From Megaleporinus macrocephalus (lineage: Eukaryota; Chordata; Actinopteri; Characiformes; Anostomidae), in assembly GCA_021613375.1 (NCBI GenBank), contig CM038720.1:4155889-4219888 (forward strand): a DNA stretch of 64,000 nucleotides, read 5' to 3'. The stretch's first letter is position 1, and each line of letters begins with the position of its first letter. The notes beneath the pieces are model-generated. The model searched no databases and was not told the origin of the DNA. It was given only the letters and a program-made list of their open reading frames with translations. The position numbers and the translations under genes are program-made. Positions 23,889-36,719 of the stretch are shown in pieces.

Positions 23889-24850
23889 ATAGAAACTATT
23901 TGTTCACTATTTTTTCTGAGCAAGTAACCGTTGTTTTCCTTTGTTGAAAATAAACATTTCTGTGAATTATTAATTGTAAATTTGTCATGTTCCCCGTATA
24001 ACAATGTATCTTCACTATGTTTACAATATGTGCCCTAAGTGCAATCAAATGTTAAAAGTGAATTATTGCTTAACGATTCATGTTAAGTGTAATTTTATTC
24101 ATATTTAGTTCGATTTTATATTTATAATTATTAGAACATTTTACTAAAAAGATATTTCGAAAATTTTATGACGACGATTCGAATTAACAGAGCACTTTAT
24201 ATCCTTCACTATTAACAACTCATATAAGTGCTAACAGGAAAACAGGTAAGTCAGTATATGTATAGTAATATTAAATAATAGATTGATATATGAATTCAGG
24301 AATGTGAATAAGTTACTGAAGTGTTTGAAGCTGTGATGTAAATTATGTAAATCAATAATATGAATTCAACAACCTGTTTAAACTTTATCGTATATGAAAC
24401 ATTAATAGTTACCATTTATCGCAGTTTACCAATGTTAATGCGCAGATTAATAAACTTTATAAAGCCGTAAGGATTTATCAGGGAACCTTGCTAGCCGACT
24501 GATAAACAATTAGCCGACAGTTAAACAACCCCCCCACACCCCCTTCACTTTCAGCTTGAGTCACTGTGAACCTGTTTAAGATCCTTATACCTTATACCTC
24601 ATTAGCTCATTAACTACACCACAAACCCAGTCATATTACTAGTTAATTTAATGACCATGACCTCTAAAAGCTTGATGGAAACTAAATTACAAAGTGCTTC
24701 ATGACCAAGTCAAAGTCGAAGTTCCGTTGCAAACACATTCAAGTCTCCTGGAGTGACTTTAAGCTCTGGGTTGATCTGATTTTTCAACATGAAAGGAGAG
24801 CGCAAAAATGAGTTCAAGAATCCAAACTTAGAAGCCAATCAGACTCTTAC

Positions 24851-27187
24851 CTTCCCGGTGCTGGGTAGAGTCTGAGTGCGCGAGAAAGTGTCTCCTCCAT
24901 TAATGCTGATCAGCTCTGCGTCTACAGGAGGAAACGGCGAGGGGAAAACCACTACGTCACTCTTCAGCGTGTCCGAGCTAAAGCACACGTCGTACTGCTG
25001 AGTGGCCTTCGAGTAAGACCAGCTCCCGTCAGGGTGCGTAGTGACCACTGGAGCGCTGCAGCTGCTGAAACCGCCCTCTGACCCGTAACACTTAGCTGCT
25101 ATTAAACCCACGAGGCTCAGCAGAAAGACCACCGACACTGAGACAATAGCGATGAGCAGATACAGGTTCAGATCAGAAAAGCCCTCCTCCTTCATCGGAA
25201 CTTGTCTTAGGGAAGGCTGCACACTGTCCAGACTCTCAACCACCACAACCTCCACAGTGACGGTCGCTGACAGTGAAGGTTCTCCATGATCACATACTGT
25301 TAGAACAAGCGGGTGAGTTTTCAGGTCGTGGTCGCTCATTCGTCTTTTAGTCCTGATCTCTCCAGAACTGCTTCCGATGCGGAAGAGATTAGTCCCCTTA
25401 GGTTCAGTCATGTGATACGACAGGAGCGCGTTATAACCGGAATCAGCATCTACAGCTCGGATTTTAGCCACAAAGTATCCCGCTTCAGCAGAGTAGGGGA
25501 CGTTCTCAGTGTTTACTGACCCAGCTTCAGAGTAAGGAGGTAAGATAACAGGACTGTTGTCGTTCTCGTCCAGAATAAACACATTCACAGTCACATTGCT
25601 GCTGAGAGGTGGAGCTCCAGAGTCTGTGGCCTGGACTTGAATTTGGAAGGACTTGGTTTCCTCATAATTGAAGGATTGTTTGCTATACATGTCACCGTTT
25701 TCTGAGTTTATGTCCACAAACGGGATGTTTTTGGTTCCCTTGAGTGCATATGATATATGAGCATTTTCGTTAACGTCCTTGTCTAGTGCTCTGACGTTCG
25801 CTATCACAACCCCGGCTGGACTATTTTCCTTCACATAAACGTTCAACACAGGCTCTGGGAAAAGGGGTGCATTGTCATTGAAATCTGCAATGTGAACAGT
25901 CAGGACACTGGTGCTTGTGAGTGATGGTGTACCTTCATCTGCGGCTTTAATGGTGATGCTATACACGGCAACCTTCTCCCTGTCCAGCGGTCCGTCTACA
26001 ACCAATGAGTAGTAGTTTCTGTAAGAGGACTCTATCTTGAATGGCACGTGGCCTACAATGCTACAGTGCACTAATCCATTTTTACCTCCGTCCTTGTCGG
26101 ATACTGTAAATAAAGCCACCGCCGTCCCTTCTTTACAGTCCTCCTTCACAGTGTCGGTGAGTGACGTCACCTCTATTTCCGGCGCGTTGTCGTTCACATC
26201 AATTATCTCTACTAGCACTTTACACTGGGAGCTTTTAGGCGGCTGGCCTTTATCTTTAGCTTCAACTCTCAGCTCAATGGCGGAGTTTGCCTCGTAATCG
26301 AGTTCACCTTTCACTGTGATGAGTCCACTTTCAGGGCGAACTGTAAACAGATCGGACCCTTTAGCGCTGCCTTGCCTGACTATAGTATATACAATTTCAC
26401 TGTTGACACCTTCATCTTTATCTGTCGCTAAAAGTGACAACACGTGGGTTCCAAATGGAGCATTTTCATTCACCTTTACCTTGTAAAGCGATTGGCTGAA
26501 AACCGGAGAGTTGTCGTTAACGTCCAAGACATTGACAAGGATCTCTAGCGTCCCAGATAAGGGAGGTTTTCCTCCATCAACAGCAGTCAGGATAAGATGA
26601 ATCGCAGGCTGCGTTTCGCGATCTAAAGCTTTCTTCAGCACCAGCTCGACCGAAGGACTGTCCTCTCCATTTTGAACATCCAGAGAAAAGTGCTCGTTTG
26701 GGCTTAACCTATAGCTTTTCACCGCATTGCTGCCCGTGTCCGGATCTTCAGCCAACGGCAAAGTGAACCGCTCTCCTAGCGCAGATATTTCAGTGATGTT
26801 TAGTATCTGATTGCCAACCGAGAACGACGGGGCGTTGTCGTTTATGTCTATTATATTCACCTCAATACGAAACAGCTTCAGCGGATTCTGAGCCATGGCC
26901 TCTATATGCATCGAACATCTCTGGGCTTTGGAACAAAGCGCTTCTCGATCGATTCTCTCGGTCACAAGCAGAGCTCCCGTCTTCATATTCACCCCAAAAT
27001 ACTTCTTATTCGATACAATCTGAAACATACGCGCTTCCAGATCATGCACGTTGATGTTAAGATCCTTAGCCACGTTTCCAACAACGCTCCCCTCCTTCAC
27101 TTCCTCCGAGACGGAATACACGATCTGCCCGGAGGATAAATCCCATAAAAGAAGAACCAGGAAAATCCCAGATATAACACGATGCAT
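24851..27187 (-). CDS. pcdha: Alpha-type clustered protocadherin variable exon 6 (779 codons to donor)
   Basis: Shortest exon of the array. Signal peptide [20 protein letters not shown] (1-20), then [10 protein letters not shown] and six EC repeats; the membrane helix is about 675-698. EC1 loop CSKAQRC. The EC4/EC5 linker reads DFNDNAP, an unusual but tolerated form of DxNDN. EC1-EC5 form a lineage of their own, while EC6 to the stub is the shared block (PPVDAE variant). Donor GTAAG at 24846-24850, phase 0. The promoter carries the best CTCF-like CSE of the left half of the window. Intact and probably functional. Confidence 0.9.
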
Positions 27188-27376
27188 TTTCAGTCAAAAT
27201 AGAGATTTCACGCCTTTAAACGTACAAAATAATCAAACAAAAAAATAAACAAACAACGCAAAGACGTCGTCTTCTGTAAACCACAACCGATGCGGATATC
27301 TCTCCGGTGCCATGAGGCTTTCTGAGACTGGTGTTTTGTGGAATGGAATAATCAAAGCAACCACGCTAATAAAAGT

Positions 27377-27408
27377 TCACGGTCTGCAGCGACCCCAAGT
27401 GGTTTCAT
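27377..27408 (-). promoter_or_regulatory. CSE/CGCT-box promoter element of exon 6
   Basis: The minus strand reads CCACTTGGGGTCGCTG then CAGACCGTG, about 195 bp upstream of the ATG. It is a close match to the CTCF core (CCAC-N-AG-R-KGGCGCT type). Confidence 0.75.
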
Positions 27409-27409
27409 G

Positions 27410-29634
27410 GAGTACAACAGGCTATATTTTCTTTGCTGAGTGAGTCTGCCTTCATTTTTCCAATCAAATACATTCTGACAATGAGCTTCAACAGCTGAAT
27501 ATAAAAGATCAGCTTAGAAAATAGACTCATATCAATTGACGTAGAAGTAATGCAGAACAAGGATGAAATAATTTTTAAAGATATAGCAATTTAATTATGT
27601 GTTTCTACAAACTAAGATCAGAAGTTATGGTCTATTTTGAGGTTCTGTATGCATGTGGAAGATAAACAAGGAAATATACTGACGGAGTTTGGCGTTTATG
27701 AAGATTTTTGCTTCTACTGGAACAAAACTTTATATCTACAAACGAGTAGAAGGATAAAACATAATTTACTTTTAATGTAGATCAGTAGAACCAAACGAGT
27801 AATCCAAGTAATTTGGGGTCAATTTCTTTTCAATAATGCAAAGGAAAACGGACATTCTTAAATGATGTAAAAAAACTGGAAAATGCCAAAAATGGATACA
27901 GATTTGTTCCGACAGTAGATATATGCAATACTGTGCAAAAATCTTAGACACCTCAGTTGATTGTTTAATTGTTTTTAACTTAGCAATAAGTGCATTTTCA
28001 CCACAAGAACACCAGATATCATTATAACAGATGTAAATAATCATAAATACAACATAAAGTAACAAGAATATCTTATTGTGAAAGAAGTAGATCATATCTT
28101 GAGCTACAGTTTGAAGAACAAAGTTATATTAAATATTATTATATTTTTAAATATAATAATGACCCTGAGTGCCTAAAACCTTCGAACTGTAGCCTACTGT
28201 ATACAAGGATCCATAACCTACACTATCCTCACCTCTCAAAAGCAGACAACCAACAGAAGGCTTTTATTTGGGAAATATTATAGGAATAAATAATACGTTA
28301 GTAAAGACAATGCTTGGAAGAGCCGAAAGTAAGAAAAGATGGATGAAGACAAGCAGGGGAACAAAGAACCAGCCACCACACATGATATTGGGAAAACACA
28401 ATCTATAATGATTGAAATGCATGAGCCACTCCAAATCCAACTCAAAGGTTTATCCATAGCAAGAACGTTCTCCAAGCTACTTGCAAGCACCAGATTTAAC
28501 AGCAACACAAACATCAAACAATTTAATACAGAGTTTGTCCTTTATGGCACATGCTGGGCAAACTAAGTGCGTTTTATTATATTGACAAATTTAATTGAGA
28601 ATCAAGTTAAAATGCTGTAGACACAGATTTAAGAGAACAGCTACACGACTGAAATTCTAATTAATGCGGGCCTGTCGCTGTCCAGAGCGTGGTGCTGAAA
28701 ACTCATTTACATTATATCTAGAGCACAAGCCGAAATAAAAACGCATCAATATAACCTATACTTTTTATATTGAAAATAGTTTGATATGTTTATAATAAAA
28801 ATTGGTATATTTATAATAATTTACTAATAATTAGATTTAATTTAGTGTTTAATAAATGAATTCAATAGTGCAAACGAGTCAATAAGGTTGTTGAAGTATT
28901 TAAATACAGGACAAATGAACAATTAACAAGTATTCAAATGCGTGTTTACATTCATAGAAATATTAATCATAACCGTTTACCATAGTGTACCAGTGTTAAA
29001 TAACTTGATAAAGCCGTTAATAAATGATAAATGAACGTTTATCAGTGAACCTTGCTTGCTGGCCACTAAACAATACATAAATTATAGCTTCAATTTCCCA
29101 GTGCTGGGAGGAGTCTCCTTTAACTTGTCTAATATGAATTCTACCCTACAAGTAGATGATTCAATAACTTTTATTTTAAATATATTCACAGAATCATGAT
29201 TAAATCGGTCAAAGTCTCTAAATAGATGCAAGTACAATGAAGCAAAACCGTCTGCAATGATACCAAATATGGAGGTTTGGGTTGATTTGATTCTTCAGCA
29301 CAAAACAACAACGCAAAAAAAAGTTAAGGTAAGCCAAACAACAAAGCCAATTACACTCTTACACAATACAATATTCCAAACGCAATGTTCTAGAAATGCA
29401 CGACCTAAATGGATATTGCATAGACAGAACCAACCTGAGGGCAATGAATAATAAACAGTAATGAGCGGTACTATATCCAAAGCATAGGTTCAACCCATGA
29501 CAAGAAAGTTCTCCAAACTACTTTAATCACGTGATTAAAGCAAACTAGGTATACGAAGCATCATTTGTGGACAGCAATACGAACATCAAATAATTAAATT
29601 CAAAGTGAAAACACAACAATCTAGTATCCCTTAC
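27410..29634. other. Inter-exon spacer, no gene seen
   Basis: Spacer between exons 6 and 7. Two partial copies of the sequence that follows the donors of exons 8-11 are present (about 28.40-28.49 and 29.39-29.54 kb, phrases such as ACGTTCTCCAA). It also contains an RE1-like element. No coding sequence is convincing; minus-strand frames near 27.8-28.1 and 28.3-28.5 kb are AT-rich and unsupported. Confidence 0.55.
28674..28699 (-). promoter_or_regulatory. REST/NRSF (RE1)-like element, interval 6-7
   Basis: The minus strand has left half TTCAGCACC (perfect), a 7-nt spacer ACGCTCT and right half GGACAGCGAC (one mismatch). It lies about 1.5 kb upstream of exon 6. Confidence 0.7.
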
Positions 29635-31989
29635 CTTCCCGGTGCTGGGGAGAGTCTGAGTGCGCGAGAAAGTGTCTCCTCCATTAATGCTGATCAGCTC
29701 TGCGTCTGCAGGCGGAAACGGCGAGGGGAAAACCACTACGTCACTCTTCAGCGTGTCAGAGCTGAAGCACACGTCGTACTGCTGAGTGGCCTTCGAGTAA
29801 GACCAGCTCCCGTCAGGGTGCGTAGTGACCACTGGAGCGCTGCAGCTGCTGAAACCGCCCTCTGACCCGTAACACTTAGCTGCTATTAAACCCACGAGGC
29901 TCAGCAGAAAGACCACCGACACTGAGACAATAGCGATGAGCAGATACAGGTTCAGATCAGAAAAGCCCTCCTCCTTCATCGGAACTTGTCTTAGGGAAGG
30001 CTGCACACTGTCCAGACTCTCAACCACCACAACCTCCACAGTGACCGTCGCTGACAGTGAAGGTTCTCCATGATCACATACTGTTAGAACAAGCGGGTGA
30101 GTTTTCAGGTCGTGGTCGCTCATTCGTCTTTTAGTCCTGATCTCTCCAGAGCTGCTTCCGATGCGGAAGAGATTAGTCCCCTTAGGTTCACTCATGTGAT
30201 ACGACAGGAGCGCGTTATAACCGGAATCAGCATCTACAGCTCGGATTTTAGCCACAAAGTATCCCGCTTCAGCAGAGTAGGGGACGTTCTCAGTGTTTAC
30301 TGACCCAGCTTCAGAGTAAGGAGGTAAGATAACAGGACTGTTGTCGTTCTCGTCCAGAATAAACACATTCACGGTCACATTGCTGCTGAGAGGTGGCGCT
30401 CCAGCGTCTCTGGCCTGGACTTGGAACTGGAAGTGCTTCATCTCTTCATAGTTGAAGGACTGCATGCTGTGAATGTCTCCAGTCACAGAGTTGATGCTAA
30501 CAGCTGATGCTGTGCTAGAGCTGTCAAGTACTGAGTAGGTCACGTGAGCATTTTCACCAACGTCTATATCTTTCGCGGAGACTGTGGCTATTATCGCACC
30601 TGCTGGGCTGTTCTCCTTCACATACACGTTAATCTGGGGATCTCGGAAGCGAGGTGGGTTATCATTCACATCAGATACACGGACAGTGACCACAGTAGTG
30701 CTGGACAGAGGCGGGGTACCTTCATCCGTGGCTGTTATTGACACATTATACAGCTCGTGTTCTTCTCTATCCAGTGCGCCGTTTAACACAAGCGAGTAAT
30801 ACTTTCCTTGTGAGGACTCCAACACGAATGGAGAGTTTTTAGATATAGAACAGCGCACTTTTCCATTTTTACCTCCATCCTTGTCTTGCACGGTGATCAG
30901 TGCGATGGCAGTGCCCTTCCTAGCGTCCTCGCGCACGCTGTCCAGCAGGGAGGACAGCTTAACATCTGGTGCGTTATCGTTCACGTCCACCACATCTATT
31001 AAAACCTTACAATGAGAAGCGAGTGGAGTAAAGCCTCCATCTCGAGCCTCAACACGAATCTCATAGGCGCTCGTGCTTTCATAATCTAACTCACCAATCA
31101 ACGAGATGTCTCCAGTGCTGGAGTCGATGGAAAACTTCTCTGAAACTCCTTTTTGGCCTTGTTTAAACGAATATGTAACCTCGCCATGGACGTCTTCATC
31201 GAGATCAGTCGCATTTACCGTTATAACGGTCGTGCCAATTGCGGTGTTTTCCGGAACTGAAGCTTTGTAGACGGACTTGGAGAAAACAGGCGCGTTGTCG
31301 TTAGCATCTAATATTACAACGTTAATTTCCGTCGTCCCGGATCGCGGTGGTTTACCCCCGTCTACAGCGGTCAGCACCAGCCGAACTGCAGCCTGCTTTT
31401 CTCGGTCAAGATTCTTTGTTAGCACTAGCTCAGCAGATTGACCCTGATCAGCATCTGCGTGGACCTCCAAGCTGAAAAATGCATTTTGGGACAGTTTATA
31501 TGAAGTGATGGCGTTGCCTCCCATATCTGGATCCTCGGCTCCTAGTAAAGGAAACTTGGATCCAACGAAAGCTGACTCTGCTACACGAATAGTCTGTGAT
31601 TTCCCAGGAAAAGATGGAGAGTGGTCGTTAATGTCCAGTATTTTTACCTCCACGCTGTGCATCTGCAACGGATCGTTCACAATCGCCTCCAGAGTCTCCG
31701 TGCAGGTCAGACTGTTCGGACAGAGCTCTTCTCTGTCGATTAAATCCAACACAAAAAGGGCCCCGGTTTTTAAGTCCACCTCAAAATGTTTCTTTGACGA
31801 TCCTGACACAATGCGAAGCTTGCGAGATTCCAGATCTGCCGCATTGAGGCCCAAGTCCTTGGCTAAATTCCCGACAACCGTGCCTGGGCTCACCTCCTCG
31901 GATACGGAGTACACAGCGTGGCCTGATATAACGGCCCGATAACAAAGACAGATCCAACACAAAGACACGATCCATAAACGCCCAGTCAT
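29635..31989 (-). CDS. pcdha: Alpha-type clustered protocadherin variable exon 7 (785 codons to donor)
   Basis: First member of the four-copy 785-codon family (exons 7-10). The frame is open further upstream, to 32109, but I choose the ATG at 31989 (MTGRLWIVSL). It heads a clean 23-residue signal peptide, while the more upstream MFKM methionine is leucine in exons 9 and 10. EC1 loop CPNSLTC; the EC1/EC2 linker is DINDHSP in all four members, with His replacing Asn. Distinctive here: EC3 DEDVHGEVTYS and FTPLASHC. Membrane helix about 681-704, stub PPADAE. Donor GTAAG at 29630-29634. Unspliced, the frame would continue into a longer intron-coded tail than in the other exons, ending at 29545. 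Confidence 0.9.
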
Positions 31990-32201
31990 CTTAAACATGT
32001 GTACGTCTGTAATCCAGCGCTCAGAGATTCCGTCCAATGTAAATAAACTGCTCGTCACTTTCAGCTTTAAACAACATGGAAATAAAATACGGAGAGGAAT
32101 GTAATCCACTGTAGCCCCTCTATCCTACGCACTACCCAGTCAGTTATGGGACTGGCTGTGTTACTGATGGGAGGGTTCAGATTTAAACTCGTTTTGCAAA
32201 T

Positions 32202-32228
32202 AAACAGCGCCCTCACGTGGACAAGATG
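32202..32228 (-). promoter_or_regulatory. CSE/CGCT-box promoter element of exon 7
   Basis: The minus strand reads TGTCCACGTGAGGGCGCTG, an excellent CTCF-type core, about 215 bp upstream of the chosen ATG. A TTTAAAT stretch follows about 20 bp downstream and could act as a TATA-like box. Confidence 0.8.
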
Positions 32229-32229
32229 T

Positions 32230-34124
32230 GGACTAATAGAAATAGTTCTCAGGTTTACAGAAAATTAAACCCTAAAAGGACGTTGCTTTGAAATTAATTG
32301 ACTCGTGTAGTACTGCACATCAACACGATCCTCTCGAAAGAATTTTTCGGAATCATAAAGAAAATGTTGTATATTCACGTTTGTACAAAACCTAAAAAAA
32401 TATTGAATATGATAACAAGCAGTTGAACCAGTTTTGATCGACTCGTTCCATTAAGCTACTTCGTTTACCTTTAGTAAAACTTGTTCAGTTGTTTGTGACC
32501 ATATTAATTATTTTGTAGCTTGCACCAACGAATCACTTTTTACAATGTATGAAAGTACACATTTGATATACTGTATGTATTGATGTTAAATAACCTATTT
32601 TGAAATACACACACAATTAAAAAAACAGCTTTTCTTTGTGATTGTGGTGATCATTTCAAGACATTTCACGGGAAGTTCTGGTTATAATGGACTAGAAAAC
32701 AGCCACAATCATCTACTAAATATAATGAGATTATTTTACGAAATACAATTAACTACAACGTAATATAAAAATCATTAAACGTAAATAAATATTTATTTAC
32801 ACGTAGTATGATCTTGCAATTTGTCTTATATATAGTACATATACTGTACAATTTTTTTGTCAGTCCAAACTAAAATACTTCAAGTTGTAACAACCAAAAA
32901 AATTGGTTTCAGTCCACGTACATAAAAGCTAAAATGAATGACCATTTCTTTAATCAGAATGATTTTTGGTGGGATAAACAAGTTCACTTTCACGTAATTA
33001 TATGAAGCCATTTTTAGGTTGAACCGACAAAACGTGTTTTATACAGTGTTGATTTTTTTCCATATTAGATATTTGCGAACAGGCACTGATAAAACTGCTT
33101 CCTTGCTACAACCTAAAAACTAGTTTAGTTGCTTGTTACCACATGAAGTCATTTATTTAGGTTTACTTATCACAGTGGATTCTAAGATTAATTAACCCAT
33201 TTCTACATTATTTTTTCACTTGTTTAATGTGATTTTATTAGGCTAATATATCTCAATATATTGGCAGATAACGTGACTTGTTTCAAGCATCACTGTGAAA
33301 ATGTGCTTCCTTGTTACAAACTAAAATATATTACTTCATGTGGTAATAAGCTAATTAAACTACACTGCTCTTTTCCAACAATTACTTTACTTGAAAGAAT
33401 CGTTGTTTAAAAGTCATTTTTTTGTAATTGAGTAAATTTCTGTCAGTACAGTGAGATAATTTGGCTTACTAAAAATAAACTGAAAACAAGGGAAATTAAT
33501 GTATGGACAATGTGTTCAATAAATAACCTGACAACTATCTTGAAATGATAAACATAAGAAATACCAACTTTATATGATACAACTATACTTGCCAAAATAT
33601 ATATTTATATTGAGGAATCATGAACCAGCCATTAAGAAGCCTAAAGAGCCAAACACAACATCTTGGACACCCAAACACCCAAACACCTTGAAAATCACTA
33701 TGTGTAAGTTTATCCCGAAGACGGAATCAACCTGAGGGCACTTAATAATAAAGAATAATGAGAGCTGATATATCCAAACCAAAGGTTTATCCATGACAAG
33801 AACGTTCTCCAAACTATTCCAATTATTTGATGAATGTAAAAAAGTTACACACCGCAGCAGATCTGAACAGCAATGCAAACAAAAAAAAATTGTCTAATGA
33901 ACGATAATAAGACATTTTTTTTGGATACCAGGTTTAAGTGTTAAATGAAAAGAAAGAAAGAAAGACAGAAAGAGGTAGCTACAATATTGTCATTCTGGTA
34001 AACCAGTTGCTGTCCACAGCGTGGTTCTGAAACCCGCCTGAAAAAAATGTGATTAAGAACACATAAACATTCTACCCACAGCCTTTCAGCCCAAATCCAA
34101 ACACAACAATATAGCATCCCTTAC
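32230..34124. other. Spacer of tandem unit 7, no gene seen
   Basis: AT-rich spacer paralogous to 36.72-38.62, 41.22-43.11 and 45.71-47.60 kb. It includes a CACTGTAAAAAG-type dispersed motif family (phrases like AGGTTGAACCGACAAAAC), a (GAAA)n tract at about 33945-33980 and an RE1-like element. The small minus-strand frame near 33.6-33.9 kb recurs in the copies only because the DNA is duplicated. Confidence 0.6.
34006..34031 (-). promoter_or_regulatory. REST/NRSF (RE1)-like element, interval 7-8
   Basis: The minus strand has left half TTCAGAACC, a 7-nt spacer ACGCTGT and right half GGACAGCAAC, 94 bp downstream of the exon 8 donor. Confidence 0.55.
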
Positions 34125-36479
34125 CTTCCCGGTGCTGGGGAGAGTCTGAGTTCGCGAGAAAGTGTCTCCTCCATTAATGCTGATCAGCTCTGCGTCTGCA
34201 GGCGGAAACGGCGAGGGGAAAACCACTACGTCACTCTTCAGCGTGTCCGAGCTGAAGCACACGTCGTACTGCTGAGTGGCCTTCGAGTAAGACCAGCTCC
34301 CGTCAGGGTGCGTAGTGACCACTGGAGCGCTGCAGCTGCTGAAACCGCCCTCTGACCCGTAACACTTAGCTGCTATTAAACCCACGAGACTCAGCAGAAA
34401 GACCACCGACACTGAGACAATAGCGATGAGCAGATACAGGTTCAGATCAGAAAAGCCCTCCTCCTTCATCGGAACTTGTCTTAGGGAAGGCTGCACACTG
34501 TCCAGACTCTCAACCACCACAACCTCCACAGTGACCGTCGCTGACAGTGAAGGTTCTCCATGATCACATACTGTTAGAACAAGCGGGTGAGTTTTCAGGT
34601 CGTGGTCGCTCATTCGTCTTTTAGTCCTGATCTCTCCAGAGCTGCTTCCGATGCGGAAGAGATTAGTCCCCTTAGGTTCACTCATGTGATACGACAGGAG
34701 CGCGTTATAACCGGAATCAGCATCTACAGCTCGGATTTTAGCCACAAAGTATCCCGCTTCAGCAGAGTAGGGGACGTTCTCAGTGTTTACTGACCCAGCT
34801 TCAGAGTAAGGAGGTAAGATAACAGGACTGTTGTCGTTCTCGTCCAGAATGAACACATTCACGGTCACATTGCTGCTGAGAGGTGGCGCTCCAGCGTCTG
34901 TGGCCTGAACTTGGAACTGGAAGTGCTTCATCTCTTCATAGTTGAAGGACTGCATGCTGTGAATGTCTCCAGTCACAGAGTTGATGTTAACAGCTGATGC
35001 TGTGCTAGAGCTGTCAAGTACTGAGTAGGTCACGTGAGCATTTTCACCAACGTCTATATCTTTCGCGGACACTGTGGCTATTATCCCACCTGCTGGGCTG
35101 TTCTCCTTCACATACACGTTAATCTGGAGATCTGGGAAGCGAGGTGGGTTATCATTCACATCAGATACACGGACAGTGACCACAGTAGTGCTGGACAGAG
35201 GCGGGGTACCTTCATCCGTGGCTGTTATTGACACATTGTAAAGCTCGTGTTCTTCTCTATCCAGTGCGCCGTTTAACACGAGCGAGTAATACTTTCCTTG
35301 TGAGGACTCCAACACGAATGGAGAGTTTTTAGATATAGAACAGCGCACTTTTCCATTTTTACCTCCATCCTTGTCTTGCACGGTGATCAGTGCGATGGCA
35401 GTGCCCTTCCTAGCGTCCTCGCGCACGCTGTCCAGCAGGGAGGACACCTTAATATCTGGTACATTATCGTTCACGTCCACTACATCTATTAAGACTTTAC
35501 AGTGAGATGCGAGCGGACTAGCGCCTCCATCTCGAGCCTCAACACGAATTTCGTAGGCGTTCGTGCTTTCATAATCTAACTCACCAATCACTGAGATGTC
35601 TCCAGTGCTGTAGTCGATGGAAAACTTCTCTGATATTCCTTTCTGGCCTTGTTTAAACGAATATTTCACTTGGCTATTGGTTCCTTCATCAAGATCAGTC
35701 GCATTTACCGTTATAACGGTCGTGCCAATTGCGGTGTTTTCGGGAACTGAAGCTTTGTAGACGGACTTGGAGAAAACAGGCGTGTTATCATTAGCATCTA
35801 GTACTACCACGTTGATTTCCGTCGTCCCGGATCGCGGTGGTCTACCCCCGTCTACAGCGGTCAGCAGGAGCCGGACTGCAGCCTGCTTCTCTCGGTCAAG
35901 ATTCTTTGTTAGCACTAGCTCAGCAGATGGACCCTGATCAGCATCTGCGTGGACCTCCAAGCTGAAAAATGCGTTTTGGGACAGTTTATATGAAGTGATG
36001 GCGTTGCCTCCCATATCTGGATCCTCAGCTCCCAGTAAAGGAAACTTAGATCCAACGAAAGCTAACTCTGCTACATGAATAGTTTGTGATTTCCCAGGAA
36101 AAGCTGGAGAGTGGTCGTTAATGTCCAGTATTTTTACCTCCACGCTGTGCATCTGCAACGGATCGTTCACAATCGCCTCCAGAGTCTCCGTGCAGGTCAG
36201 ACTGTTCGGACAGAGCTCTTCTCTGTCGATTGAATCCAACACAAAAAGAGCCCCGGTTTTTAAGTCCACCTCAAAATGTTTCTTCGACGATCCTGACACA
36301 ATGCGAAGCTTGCGAGATTCCAGATCTGCCGCATTGAGGCCCAAGTCCTTGGCTAAATTCCCGACAACCGTGCCTGGGCTCACCTCCTCGGATACGGAGT
36401 ACACAGCGTGGCCTGACATAACGGCCCGATAACAAAGACAGATCCAACACAAAGACACGATCCATAAACGCCCAGTCAT
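34125..36479 (-). CDS. pcdha: Alpha-type clustered protocadherin variable exon 8 (785 codons to donor)
   Basis: Second member of the 785-codon family; start MTGRLWIVSL at 36479 chosen by comparison with its sisters (frame open to 36599). It differs from exon 7 mainly in EC2-EC3 (EGTNSQVKYS instead of EDVHGEVTYS; GASPLASHC; NVPDIKVSS), so the pair differ in the region that sets homophilic specificity. Stub PPADAE. Donor GTAAG at 34120-34124, phase 0. If the intron were retained, the tail would gain a short [12 protein letters not shown] extension, as in exons 10 and 11. Confidence 0.9.
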
Positions 36480-36691
36480 CTTAAACATGTGTACGTCTGT
36501 AATCCAGCGCTCAGAGATTCCGTCCAATGTAAATAAACCGCTCGTCACTTTTAGCTTTAAACAACATGGAAATAAAATACGGAGAGAAATATAATCCACT
36601 GTAGCCCCTCTATCCTACGCAGTACCCAGTCAGTTATGGGACTGGCTGTGTTTCTGATGGGAGGGTTCAGATTTAAACTCGTTTTGCAAGT

Positions 36692-36718
36692 AAACAGCGC
36701 CCTCACGTGGACAAGATG
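36692..36718 (-). promoter_or_regulatory. CSE/CGCT-box promoter element of exon 8
   Basis: The minus strand reads TGTCCACGTGAGGGCGCTG, identical to the element of exon 7, about 213 bp upstream of the ATG. Confidence 0.8.
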
Positions 36719-36719
36719 T

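Larger units (their letters stand above)
22970..24850. other. Inter-exon spacer, no confirmed gene
   Basis: Third version of the spacer seen at 14.4 and 18.6 kb, more diverged. It contains a retrotransposon tail, a decayed signal-exon-like relic at 23618 (ATC in place of ATG, donor GTAACA) and an RE1-like element. The rest is AT-rich with nothing recognisable. Confidence 0.55.

Noticed and set aside
31505..31942. Plus-strand frames of 100-145 codons opposite EC1-EC2 of exons 7-10
   Set aside because: Shadow frames of a GC-richer coding region; no start context, domain or independent conservation.
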